DNA of 9,668 bases from Planctomycetota bacterium (GCA_022567855.1 JADFGE010000079.1:1-9668); one strand, 5' to 3'. Positions 1 to 6,700 are shown, counted from the first letter of the stretch. A program made the numbers and translations. The notes: generated by a model from the letters alone, not told the origin.

Positions 1-264
1 GTGGCGAGGCGAAACGACCGGCAGCTCGACACCGTTGGCACTGGATGTTTCTTCGGTGACGCGCTCCGCCAGCACGGCCATGTCCTGTTGGCGAGTGGCC
101 AGCGCACGCCACAGCGACGGATCGGCGGTCGCCAACTGCTCGAAGCGCTGCTGGTCTTCGGCCGTCGCTTCCAGATCAATGATCCGTCCAATGAGAACGT
201 CAGCCTCGACGGCATCGTCTGGGGAAGGATCGTGGCCGGGTGATGTGTCGGTGTTATTCTGCAT
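1..264 (-). CDS. Probable anti-sigma factor, N-terminal part (cut by window edge)
   Basis: A minus-strand frame is open from an ATG at 264 to the left edge (88 codons, no stop), so the C-terminus lies outside the window. It starts MQNNTDTSPG, followed by an acidic helical stretch (residues ~20-75) with the pattern LIGRIIDLEATAEDQQRFEQ and then ADPSLWRAL. This resembles the N-terminal 'small-domain' repeats of anti-sigma-like proteins, in which a sigma-binding helix is followed by a D/E-rich helix. No HxxxCxxC zinc motif and no membrane segment are visible in this part. It begins 34 nt after the stop of the ECF sigma gene on the same strand, the usual place for an anti-sigma gene. A G-run (GTGGGGG) precedes the ATG as a weak ribosome-binding site. 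The function is inferred mainly from position; an unrelated sigma-linked hypothetical protein is possible. Confidence 0.6.
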   Translation of the reverse strand, partial: MQNNTDTSPGHDPSPDDAVEADVLIGRIIDLEATAEDQQRFEQLATADPSLWRALATRQQDMAVLAERVTEETSSANGVELPVVSPRH

Positions 265-298
265 GCCGAACCCCCACAAGGGATCAACGTTGAAGATG

Positions 299-919
299 CT
301 ATTGATCTTGCTCGCGTTTGGATTTTGAGTCTTCGGGAAATTCCTCACCGACTTCCTCGCGCAGCATACGCCGAGCGCGGGCAAGACGGGTTTCAACGGT
401 GGTAATGGGCAGATCGAGCACCTCGCTGATCTGCTGATAGCTCAAGGCGCGGACGCATCGCAGCAAAAGCGGCTCGCGGTACGTCATGGGAAGGCTCAAG
501 GCCTGCTCCAGGAGGCGGTGGGCGGCGTCAAGCTGGGCGAGCTGGTGGGGCGCATCGTGGTCGGGGGAAACCGGCTCGGAGATCGAGCCTGGATCGACCT
601 GATCAGTGTCGTCGCGATACGGACCGGCGAACCGGAGTAACGATTTCGCGCTCCGCGCCGCGCCCCGGCAGACATTCAGCGTAATCTGGCGAAGCCAGGG
701 GCGGAACGCACGGTGGTCGCGAAGGGTATGGATTTTGGAAACAAACCTCACCGCGACGTCCTGCAAAAGATCCTCGACTTCCACGGTCCGGGGTCGATGC
801 GCCAAAATGATCGCCGCCACCCATCGCCGATGGGCTCGCCACAGCTCCTGCTGCGCCTCACGATCTCCCCGGCGAGCGGACTGGACCAACTGCTCGTCCG
901 GGCTTTGCCGACAGGTCAT
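299..919 (-). CDS. RNA polymerase sigma factor, ECF family
   Basis: This 206-residue protein should direct core RNA polymerase to a specific promoter set. Region sigma-2 lies at about residues 7-90. It has the DEQLVQSARRGDREA start, a VEDLLQDVAVRF stretch that corresponds to the -10 recognition and core-binding helix, and RPWLRQITLNVCR. Region sigma-4 lies at about 128-190, with LPMTYREPLLLR, the helix-turn-helix segment LSYQQISEVLDLPITTVETR and LARARRMLREEV. A polar linker of about 35 residues joins the two. There is no sigma-3 domain, as expected for ECF factors. The C-terminal tail is short and charged. The ATG at 919 has AAGG at 925-928, five bases upstream. The gene is followed by a probable anti-sigma gene and is divergent from tatC. 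The ECF subgroup and the inducing signal cannot be told from the sequence. Confidence 0.93.
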   Translation of the reverse strand: MTCRQSPDEQLVQSARRGDREAQQELWRAHRRWVAAIILAHRPRTVEVEDLLQDVAVRFVSKIHTLRDHRAFRPWLRQITLNVCRGAARSAKSLLRFAGPYRDDTDQVDPGSISEPVSPDHDAPHQLAQLDAAHRLLEQALSLPMTYREPLLLRCVRALSYQQISEVLDLPITTVETRLARARRMLREEVGEEFPEDSKSKREQDQ

Positions 920-943
920 TGCTACCTTACTTAGACGAGTTGC

Positions 944-953
944 GGTATATACC
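944..953. promoter_or_regulatory. Perfect palindrome GGTATATACC in divergent intergenic region
   Basis: A 10-bp perfect dyad lies 25 bases upstream of the sigma-factor ATG, in the 138-bp gap between the sigma gene (minus) and tatC (plus). It could contain a TATATA -10 element for the sigma gene or be a small operator. No convincing -35 box is seen at 16-18 bp. The rest of the gap holds no other clear signal. Confidence 0.2.
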
Positions 954-1057
954 CTGTCCGGAAACCAGGCCTATTTTTGTACTCGGCGTGAGCGGGCCCC
1001 GGCCGGTGACTGCTCAGGGGGCATGATACCCGCGACTCGTTTGCCCAGCTCCACCCA

Positions 1058-2215
1058 ATGCCCACCAAGGACGATCCAACCCGATTCACGATGAGCTTCG
1101 GCGACCACCTGGAGGAGCTGCGCCGTCGGGTCCTGTGGGCGCTGGCGGCGCCGATTCCGCTCTCGGTGGTGGTGTTCATTTTCAAGGAGCCGCTCATCGA
1201 GTGGCTGTGCGCACCACTTATGAGGGTCCTCGAAGCCAACGAGCTACCCCGGCGCATGCTTGTGCTGGGACCTGCTGAGGCCCTGATGACTGCGATCAAG
1301 CTCAGTCTGATCGGGGCGGTGGTGCTCTCGGCCCCGTGGATCCTTCTGCAGGGGTGGAAGTTCATCAAGCCGGGGCTCTACCACCACGAACGTCGTTTCG
1401 TTCACTTCCTCCTGCCGGGCAGCGCGATTCTGACTGCGGCCGGCGTAGCGCTGTTGTATTACATCATGCTGCCGCTGATGCTGATGGTGCTGGTGAAATT
1501 CGGCGCCGCGTTGCTGCCGGGGATGAACGACGAAGCACAAGACCCGCGTGTTCAAGCGGTGCTGAAAACCCTTGACGAGGTGCCGATTCGGGTCAATCCA
1601 CCGAACTCGGTTCAACCTGGGGACGCGTGGATCGATTGGGAGAAGCAGGAGCTGCAAGTTGCGGTTGCAGTCGAGCCGGTCCCAGAGCCTGATGCAAACG
1701 AGGCGCCGAGCGGTGGCGCGGCGGCGAGCGGTGTCGAGATCATCGGCGTTCCCGGTGGTCCGATGATGTCGCAGGAGTTTCGCCTCGGTGCGTACCTCGA
1801 TTTCGTTATGCTGTTGATCCTGGCGATCTCCATCGCGTTTCAGATGCCGTTGGTGATCCTGCTCCTGGGTTGGGTGGGTATTGTGCGGATCGAGACGCTC
1901 CGGACCAAACGAAGGTATGCGCTGTTCATCTGCGGCGTGATCGCAGCGGTGATCACGCCGGCTGACGCCTTGTCGATGCTGATGATGCTCGTGCCGCTGT
2001 ATGGGCTCTATGAGTTGGGGATTATTCTGCTGGTGCTGGCCCCAGCTCAGGCGGTGGCTGAGGGCTCGGTGCTGAGTTGGCGGCGGTCTCATAAGTCGCC
2101 GGACGAGGCCGAACAGGACGGCAAACCGTCACAAACCAAACGCCCAGACGACAGAACCCCGCCAGACGGAGAGTCTTCACATCCAGAAGCCGATGAGCCG
2201 GAGGACCGCTCGTAA
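1058..2215 (+). CDS. tatC: Sec-independent protein translocase TatC, with long extra periplasmic loop
   Basis: TatC is the integral-membrane receptor that binds twin-arginine signal peptides and works with TatA/B to export folded proteins. Visible family features are the cytoplasmic N-terminal segment SFGDHLEELRRRVL (13-26), WKFIKPGLYHHERR (100-113) with F102 and E111 matching signal-peptide-binding F94 and E103 of E. coli TatC, and AFQMPLVILLLGW (260-272). Six hydrophobic segments fit the family fold. At 385 residues it is far longer than the ~258 of E. coli. About 80 hydrophilic residues (~156-238) are inserted between TM3 and TM4, on the periplasmic side, and a charged, proline-rich cytoplasmic tail follows residue ~338. 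No tatA or tatB is in view. The ATG at 1058 lacks a clear Shine-Dalgarno site. An alternative ATG at 1091 (MSFGDHLEEL) also fits the family. The stop codon overlaps an ATG at 2215 (TAATG). Confidence 0.95.
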   Translation: MPTKDDPTRFTMSFGDHLEELRRRVLWALAAPIPLSVVVFIFKEPLIEWLCAPLMRVLEANELPRRMLVLGPAEALMTAIKLSLIGAVVLSAPWILLQGWKFIKPGLYHHERRFVHFLLPGSAILTAAGVALLYYIMLPLMLMVLVKFGAALLPGMNDEAQDPRVQAVLKTLDEVPIRVNPPNSVQPGDAWIDWEKQELQVAVAVEPVPEPDANEAPSGGAAASGVEIIGVPGGPMMSQEFRLGAYLDFVMLLILAISIAFQMPLVILLLGWVGIVRIETLRTKRRYALFICGVIAAVITPADALSMLMMLVPLYGLYELGIILLVLAPAQAVAEGSVLSWRRSHKSPDEAEQDGKPSQTKRPDDRTPPDGESSHPEADEPEDRS

Positions 2216-2287
2216 TGTGTTGCGGGCGACCAGCTCGGCCCCGGGTCGCGTCGGCTTCGGCTCGACTTGGACGACTGGGTAGACTCC

Positions 2288-2293
2288 GGAGGG
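2288..2293 (+). promoter_or_regulatory. Ribosome-binding site deciding the tadA start
   Basis: GGAGGG lies eight bases before the ATG at 2302. It favours that start over the ATG at 2215, which overlaps the tatC stop and would add 29 Arg-rich residues unlike the family. Confidence 0.75.
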
Positions 2294-2301
2294 TGTTAAG
2301 A

Positions 2302-2826
2302 ATGGCCCAGCTACGACTGGCCAGGGACCGTGATCCGAACGTCAGCGCGATCGACATGGCGATGATGGAACGGGCGATCGAGTTAGCGCAACAAGCGGCA
2401 GCGCGCGGCGAGGTGCCCGTCGGGGCGGTCGTGTATCGAGGCAACACGATCCTTGCCGAGGCGGCGAACAACCGCGAGGCGACGCGCGATCCGGTCGGCC
2501 ATGCCGAGCTGTTGGCCATGAGCGCGGCCGGCAAGGCGCTGCACGATTGGCGGTTGAGCGACTGCACGTTGGCCGTCACGCTCGAACCCTGCCCGATGTG
2601 TGCCGGGGCGATGGTGAACGCCCGCCTCGATCGGGTGATCTACGGCGCGTCCGACCCCAAAGCCGGCGCCTGTAAGACGCTGTTTCGCATTCCCACGGAC
2701 AAACGGCTGAACCACGAGGTAACCGTGATCGACGGCGTACTGCGTGAGCGGTGTAGCAACCTGCTGAAGGACTTCTTCAAGCGCCGCCGCGCCCAAAACC
2801 GCGCCCGCCTCTCCCGCAGCGCCTAA
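2302..2826 (+). CDS. tadA: tRNA-specific adenosine deaminase TadA
   Basis: TadA deaminates A34 of tRNA-Arg(ACG) to inosine so the tRNA can read several Arg codons; it acts in the cytoplasm as a zinc-dependent homodimer. From the ATG at 2302 the protein is 174 residues, close to the family norm. The cytidine/deoxycytidylate-deaminase fold shows GEVPVGAVV (37-44), the zinc and proton-shuttle motif HAE (H67, E69) and PCPMC (96-100), whose C97 and C100 bind zinc. A conserved ASDPKAGA stretch (116-123) and a basic C-terminal helix (KDFFKRRRAQNRAR) follow, as in TadA rather than in free-base deaminases. The frame is open back to an ATG at 2215, but that extension is low-complexity and Arg-rich, and the strong GGAGGG supports 2302. 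It follows tatC at a short distance and may be cotranscribed with it. No terminator is seen between 2827 and 2871. Confidence 0.95.
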   Translation: MAQLRLARDRDPNVSAIDMAMMERAIELAQQAAARGEVPVGAVVYRGNTILAEAANNREATRDPVGHAELLAMSAAGKALHDWRLSDCTLAVTLEPCPMCAGAMVNARLDRVIYGASDPKAGACKTLFRIPTDKRLNHEVTVIDGVLRERCSNLLKDFFKRRRAQNRARLSRSA

Positions 2827-2871
2827 AACCCGCCAAACCCCACCGATCACCTCTCGTTAACCTCATATTCC

Positions 2872-2895
2872 CATAAAAGGGGTCGGGAGTCGTTT
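2872..2895 (+). repeat. Left arm of 24-bp perfect inverted repeat (REP-like)
   Basis: The arm has the core GGGGTCGGGAGTC with flanking CATAAAA and GTTT. All 24 bases equal the reverse complement of 3665-3688. It sits 41 bp beyond the 3' end of the transposase gene. Unlike the right arm, it has no adjacent GACTCC with which to form a local hairpin. Confidence 0.9.
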
Positions 2896-2935
2896 TCGGG
2901 GGGTTGAGGCTTCCACGAGACGGTAGTATTGATCA

Positions 2936-3628
2936 TTAGCGACGAGTTTTGCGAGGACGGCCGGGCGCTCGAATCGTGGCCTCAAGACCCAGGCGCTTGA
3001 CTTGGCGTCTGGCCCATTGTGGTTGACCAAAGGGCCGTCCTCTGGCCACGCACTGTCGAATCTGCGCCAGTTCTCGCTCGGTGTGAGGTTGATTCACGAG
3101 CTGAATCCAATCGCGAGGTCGTCGGCCGGCTGACTCAGGCAGCGGGCTCAGTAGCGATCGGCCGCGCTCGTCGCCGTTTGACCAGCGCCAGAGGCTCGAC
3201 CACTGCCAATCCTCCGCTCGTCGAACGAGATTGGCTCGCAGGGGATTGCGTTCTACGTACCGCACAACGGTCCAAAGATGGTTGTCATCTTGCACTGGAA
3301 ACGCTTTGAACCTTCCCTGGTAAATGGGGCCGGTACCGGTAGTCTTGAAGTGAGCGTGCCATCGCTGGGCATGTGTCAACGTAAGCCAGCGCATGAACTC
3401 GGAGACCTGGTCGTCGTGTCCCTGCCGCGGCCAAACGACCAGATGCCAGTGGTTCGGCATCAGGCAGTACGACAGGATCCGGATCGGCTCGCGGTCGTGA
3501 GCTTCCTCAAGCACACGCTCAAACGCCTCGTAATCCGCATCACGTTTGAACAGCCGTTCGCGTCTGACCGCTCGGTTCAACACGTGGTAGACCATCCCTC
3601 CGACAATCGAGCGAGCTCGCCTGGGCAT
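2936..3628 (-). CDS. REP-associated tyrosine transposase (Y1_Tnp / IS200-like)
   Basis: This 230-residue single-strand DNA endonuclease/transposase belongs to the HUH class. The N-terminus MPRRARSIVGGMVYHVLNRA (1-20) is typical of RAYTs. The metal-binding HUH motif lies in SYCLMPNHWHLVVWP (53-67; H60 and H62), and the catalytic tyrosine is probably Y124 in VVRYVERNPLRA. GPIYQGRFKAFPV (100-112) and WQWSSL (141-146) are also family hallmarks. The C-terminus is basic and probably binds DNA. The frame stays open upstream to 3865, but those 79 residues cross the inverted repeat and lie antisense to the HAD remnant, so the ATG at 3628 is chosen. Upstream there is only a loose G-rich match to a ribosome-binding site. 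The HUH residues, the tyrosine and the flanking repeats look intact, so the protein may be active. Confidence 0.92.
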   Translation of the reverse strand: MPRRARSIVGGMVYHVLNRAVRRERLFKRDADYEAFERVLEEAHDREPIRILSYCLMPNHWHLVVWPRQGHDDQVSEFMRWLTLTHAQRWHAHFKTTGTGPIYQGRFKAFPVQDDNHLWTVVRYVERNPLRANLVRRAEDWQWSSLWRWSNGDERGRSLLSPLPESAGRRPRDWIQLVNQPHTERELAQIRQCVARGRPFGQPQWARRQVKRLGLEATIRAPGRPRKTRR

Positions 3629-3664
3629 CACCGAACGATACCCCATGCCCGGCTCGGAGTCAAT

Positions 3665-3688
3665 AAACGACTCCCGACCCCTTTTATG
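3665..3688 (-). repeat. Right arm of 24-bp perfect inverted repeat (REP-like)
   Basis: This is the reverse complement of 2872-2895, located 36 bp upstream of the transposase start. It overlaps a local hairpin, GGAGTC (3656-3661) / GACTCC (3669-3674) with a 7-nt loop. Such a foldback next to a guide sequence is what a Y1 transposase is expected to recognise on single-stranded DNA. It may also place the promoter and leader of the transposase inside the element. Confidence 0.9.
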
Positions 3689-3702
3689 ATATGTTGGGGT
3701 GA

Positions 3703-3861
3703 GAGAGATACGCGGGCGGGGAAATACTGTTCTTCGACGACGCCGAGGAGAGCGTGCGGGCGGCCCGAGCGGTGGGTTGGCGAGCGGAGCGCATCGATCC
3801 TGCCGGCGACACGGCCCGACAGATGACCGGAGCACTCGCGGAACACGGCGTAGCAGTGTGA
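3703..3861 (+). pseudogene. 3' remnant of a HAD-family hydrolase gene
   Basis: Plus-strand frame 3703-3861 encodes about 52 residues and then TGA, with no usable start and an in-frame TGA at 3700-3702. It reads EILFFDDAEESVRAARAVGW, then RAERIDPAGDTARQM and an ALAEHGV end. This is the C-terminus of haloacid-dehalogenase-type hydrolases: FFDD is motif IV, with acidic Mg-binding residues, and SVRAARAVGW is the helix after it. Motifs I-III and the cap domain, which need roughly 150 or more residues, are absent, and no matching 5' piece lies left of the transposase module. The fragment begins about 15 bp after the 24-bp repeat. It ends base-to-base with truD (TGA at 3859-3861, truD stop at 3862-3864). 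The remnant looks recent, because the family pattern is still sharp with no internal stop. The original substrate is unknown. Confidence 0.8.
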
Positions 3862-5145
3862 TCAACCGGGACTGAAACTTGCGGTCTCGTCGATCGCGAT
3901 CCGCATGATCTCGCGCAGGAGCACGGTGGCGTAGGCGCCGCGCGGCAAGTCGAAGGCGAGATGGATAAAGTTCCCCCCTTCATCGACACCGCTGTCAAGC
4001 TCGACGTTGGCGATCGGAACCCGCATCGCGCGCCGTGCGCCGTGTACGCCATAACCAACTTGCATGAGCGCATCAAGTGGAACACCGGTCGCTTGCAGCG
4101 CGCGAATTTCCACCTCGTCGACCGAACCGGCGGCGCGAGTCATCCCCGATCCAGACAGCGGGCCCGAGGGGGAAATCTCAAACCGCTCGAGCCGCCGTGC
4201 CAACTCGTCGCCCTCCATTTCCGCGGCGGTGACCGCAAACACACTGCGACTGTCGTGCTTCCACGCCAGATCACCTTCTACCAGTGTCAGCAACGTACCT
4301 TTTTGGAGCCGCTCATCCAGCACGCGGTTGAAAATCGCGGATTGCAAAGCACTAATCCAGAACGCAAGGGGGGTTTGACCGAGCGCGTGGCATACTCCGT
4401 GCAGGCTCTTGCCGTCGCGCAGCGACCGGCTTGCGATCAGCTCATTCCGGTTGGCCACAGTCCATTGTCGGGCCGCTTCGGTGTATTGCCCCTGATCGTA
4501 CAGCGCCCGACGCTCGCCTTGATACTCCGGGAACGGCGTACCGGTCGCGCCCAGCAGTTCGTCGAGCAAGCCCTTCCAATCCTTGCGCACGATTGCGGCG
4601 CCGAGGATCTGGTTGTTGCAGCGATACCCGAATCGTTGGACGCCGAAATAGTTGGGCATTCCCGTCCGTTGGAGCTGATCCAGGCACCGCTTCACGGCGG
4701 TGATGCTCAACGGATCCACCTCCCGGATTCGGATGGAGAACCGATTCCCGCGCAGATGGCCGCGGCGGATCTTGTTCGTGTGCCGGCGGGCCCAGAGCAC
4801 GTTGATTCGTTCGTGATCAATCTCAACGCTGGGCGGATCGTCCAGAAGATGGATTGAAACGGTCTGTCGCGTGATGGCGGCCTTGTCCTTCATCCCGGCG
4901 TAGCCGATGTTGATTTCCTTGACTTGGAATTGTCTGCGCAGGCAACTCATCAGCTCCACGTGCGAGACGCTGGTCTTTTCTATGCGCAGATACAGATGCT
5001 CCCCCTCGCCGCACGGCTCATACAGCGGTATTTCCTCGACGACGAAATCCGCCGGCTCGGACTTGATCACGCCGCCTGTACCGGTTCCCTGGGTCAGGTA
5101 TTGCTGCGGCAGCGGGTTCACGATGCCCATCGTCCCGGTGCTCAC
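3862..5145 (-). CDS. truD: tRNA pseudouridine(13) synthase TruD
   Basis: TruD isomerises U13 in the D-arm of tRNA (tRNA-Glu in E. coli). The 427-residue protein shows EPADFVVEE (30-38), the catalytic-site motif GYAGMKDKAAITRQ (81-94, nucleophile D87) and RGNRFSIRI (132-140). It continues with MPNYFGVQRFG (163-173), SALQSAIFNRVLDERL (265-280) and the TRUD-domain stretch SPSGPLSGSGM (325-335). It ends with PRGAYATVLLREIM (401-414). It is longer than the ~349-residue E. coli enzyme, with the extra length mainly in the inserted TRUD domain and C-terminal half. The start is GTG at 5145, chosen because AGGAGA (5155-5160) lies nine bases upstream. The ATG five codons later has no such site. It lies 27 bp downstream of the nuclease-domain gene on the same strand, probably as one operon. 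Its stop abuts the HAD remnant. Confidence 0.95.
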   Translation of the reverse strand: MSTGTMGIVNPLPQQYLTQGTGTGGVIKSEPADFVVEEIPLYEPCGEGEHLYLRIEKTSVSHVELMSCLRRQFQVKEINIGYAGMKDKAAITRQTVSIHLLDDPPSVEIDHERINVLWARRHTNKIRRGHLRGNRFSIRIREVDPLSITAVKRCLDQLQRTGMPNYFGVQRFGYRCNNQILGAAIVRKDWKGLLDELLGATGTPFPEYQGERRALYDQGQYTEAARQWTVANRNELIASRSLRDGKSLHGVCHALGQTPLAFWISALQSAIFNRVLDERLQKGTLLTLVEGDLAWKHDSRSVFAVTAAEMEGDELARRLERFEISPSGPLSGSGMTRAAGSVDEVEIRALQATGVPLDALMQVGYGVHGARRAMRVPIANVELDSGVDEGGNFIHLAFDLPRGAYATVLLREIMRIAIDETASFSPG

Positions 5146-5154
5146 GACCTGACG

Positions 5155-5160
5155 TCTCCT
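5155..5160 (-). promoter_or_regulatory. Ribosome-binding site supporting the truD GTG start
   Basis: AGGAGA on the minus strand lies nine bases before the GTG at 5145, inside the 27-bp gap after the upstream gene. This spacing supports the GTG start and separate initiation within the operon. Confidence 0.7.
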
Positions 5161-5172
5161 CGTGCCGCGTGA

Positions 5173-5622
5173 CTACTCCCAATCCTCGTCCTCATCGTCG
5201 GCCTCCAAGTCGAAACCCGACGACGCGTCCGACTCCGTCTGCAACAGCACGTGCTCAGCCACGTAGATCGGCGCGTCCTGCGCCACACCGAGCGCAATGG
5301 CATCGGACGGCCGGGAGTCCACCTCGATCTCTTGACCATCCTGTTCAATGATGAGTTTCGCAAAGAACGTGCCATCAATCAGATCGTTGATCACGATCTC
5401 TTTGAGCCGTCCCCCCAGATGCCCGATGATCGTCGCCAACAGATCGTGCGTCTGAGGCCGGGGAATATCGATCCCCTTCAGCCGCCGCTCGATCGCGAAC
5501 GCTTCCGGCAGCCCGATCACGATCGGGAAGGTGCGATCGCCGTCCACCTCGCTCAGTTCAATGATCTGCATGTCGGTCATCTCGCGGATGAAGATCCTTG
5601 AGAGTTCCATACGGACGGCCAT
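5173..5622 (-). CDS. Bifunctional nuclease (BFN / DUF151) domain protein
   Basis: This 149-residue protein consists almost entirely of one BFN domain, a family with reported DNase/RNase activity in plants and homologues across bacteria. Recognisable stretches are FPIVIGLPEAFAIERRL (32-48), the near-invariant PRPQTHDLL (54-62), IINDL-like VINDLIDGTFFAKL (77-90) and DSRPSDAIALG (102-112). PIYVAEHVLL (118-127) closes the core. The last ~15 residues are very acidic (EADDEDEDWE). The ATG at 5622 has GGAGG (5629-5633) six bases upstream. truD follows after 27 bp on the same strand, so the two are probably cotranscribed. The role of the bacterial protein is poorly known. Pairing with a tRNA-modifying enzyme is suggestive but not proof of an RNA-related job. 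Confidence 0.9.
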   Translation of the reverse strand: MAVRMELSRIFIREMTDMQIIELSEVDGDRTFPIVIGLPEAFAIERRLKGIDIPRPQTHDLLATIIGHLGGRLKEIVINDLIDGTFFAKLIIEQDGQEIEVDSRPSDAIALGVAQDAPIYVAEHVLLQTESDASSGFDLEADDEDEDWE

Positions 5623-5704
5623 GAGGTTCCTCCAGGCAAAGCAAGCACCGTATCGTGTTCACTTCGCGGGCTTGGGGCAAGCGGTCGAGGCAGATTCTCA
5701 TAGT

Positions 5705-6607
5705 TTAGCCCGGCGGATTGTCGAGGCCGTTGAGTTGCTCCAACGCCAGCAGCAGGGCCTGCGTTCCCCGCCGGCCGTGCCCCAGGGCCTTCACCGCCTC
5801 ATAGAGCTGCCGGGCAAGCGCCAAGCCGGGCACGGCCAGCCCCATCCGCGCTGATTCTTCCAGGGCGATCGACAAATCCTTGATGAAATGCTCGACATAG
5901 AAGCCCGGCTCGAAATCACGGCGGACCATGCGAGGCCCCAGGTTGTTGATCGTCCACGAGCCAGCCGCCCCTGATCCGACCGACTCGATCACCCGCAGAG
6001 GATCGAGCCCGGCCTTGTCGGCATACAGCAGGCCCTCACAGACGCCAATCATGGTGGCCCCAATGAGGATTTGATTGACCATTTTGGTGTGCTGACCAGC
6101 CCCGGGGCCGCCCTGGAGGATCACCTGCCGCCCCAGGACCTTCAACAGGGGCTCGACGGCCGTGAACGCATCCTGCTCGCCGCCGGCCATGATCGAGAGC
6201 GTCGCCTCTCGGGCCCCCACGTCCCCGCCGCTGACCGGGGCGTCGATACTGCCCACGCCCTTGGCGGACGCCTGCTGGGCGATGTCCGCCGCCAGGCTCG
6301 GGCGACTGGTGGACATGTCCACGATGTACTTCGGCGGGTGCTGCGACATCAGCGTGCCGTGCGGACCCAGATGCACGGCCTCGACATCCGCGGGAAACCC
6401 CACCATCGAGAAGGCGACGTCGGCACCGTCAGCCGCCTCGGCCGGACTGTTCGCCCATGCTGCACCTTTATCGAGCAACGGCTGCGCCTTGGATTTCGTC
6501 CGCGAATGGACAACCACCTCATGCCCGGCCTCGAGCAAGTGCCCGGCCATGGCCGCGCCCATCACCCCCGTGCCGATCCATCCGATGCGATGCGTCTGCT
6601 GTGCCAT
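5705..6607 (-). CDS. NAD(P)-dependent beta-hydroxyacid dehydrogenase (3-hydroxyisobutyrate dehydrogenase family)
   Basis: This 300-residue protein oxidises a beta-hydroxyacid or reduces a semialdehyde such as tartronate, succinic or methylmalonate semialdehyde. It shows the N-terminal Rossmann signature RIGWIGTGVMGAAMAGHLL (7-25), the substrate-loop motif DAPVSGGDVGA (122-132), GAGQHTKMVNQ (169-179) with catalytic Lys175, and EHFIKDLSIALE (239-250). The residues after beta-2, HSRTKSK (34-40), resemble the NRT motif of NADP(H)-preferring glyoxylate/succinic semialdehyde reductases rather than the Asp of NAD-specific members (inference). The ATG at 6607 is chosen because the family signature starts there. 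The frame is open to 6673, but the extra 22 residues are not family-like. No strong ribosome-binding site is seen at either start. It is divergent from the ferredoxin gene and lies 82 bp upstream of the BFN gene. The exact substrate cannot be assigned. Confidence 0.92.
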   Translation of the reverse strand: MAQQTHRIGWIGTGVMGAAMAGHLLEAGHEVVVHSRTKSKAQPLLDKGAAWANSPAEAADGADVAFSMVGFPADVEAVHLGPHGTLMSQHPPKYIVDMSTSRPSLAADIAQQASAKGVGSIDAPVSGGDVGAREATLSIMAGGEQDAFTAVEPLLKVLGRQVILQGGPGAGQHTKMVNQILIGATMIGVCEGLLYADKAGLDPLRVIESVGSGAAGSWTINNLGPRMVRRDFEPGFYVEHFIKDLSIALEESARMGLAVPGLALARQLYEAVKALGHGRRGTQALLLALEQLNGLDNPPG

Positions 6608-6700
6608 GACTGTGATGTACCAGAGATTGCGTCGCTTGTGGAATGTGTGGCTGGATTGTTGTCCTGCGATCATTAGCCCAAACGTGTCTCATTTGAGCAT

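Larger units (their letters stand above)
2872..3688. mobile_element. RAYT-type transposase module bounded by 24-bp inverted repeat
   Basis: A Y1/HUH transposase gene is flanked by two perfectly matching 24-bp sequences in inverted orientation, 769 bp apart. The arrangement matches REP-associated tyrosine transposases, single-copy IS200-like genes flanked by inverted REP-type sequences. The module lies between tadA and truD. Its right edge abuts the remnant of a HAD hydrolase gene, so its arrival or later rearrangement probably destroyed that gene. No target-site duplication was seen, which is normal for Y1 enzymes. Confidence 0.7.

Noticed and set aside
1244..2092. A 282-codon minus-strand open frame opposite tatC
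   Set aside because: The composition (His/Gln/Arg-rich) is that of an antisense shadow of a membrane protein gene, and there is no ribosome-binding site.
3629..3865. 79-residue N-terminal extension of the transposase
   Set aside because: It is Arg/Pro-rich, crosses the right inverted repeat and is antisense to the HAD remnant; family homology begins at the ATG at 3628.
3961..4857. A 298-codon plus-strand open frame opposite truD
   Set aside because: It is antisense to a gene with clear TruD motifs and shows no family resemblance; it is a by-product of high GC content.
6071..6676. Long plus-strand frames opposite the hydroxyacid dehydrogenase gene
   Set aside because: They are antisense to a gene with complete family motifs, and their products have no recognisable domain.
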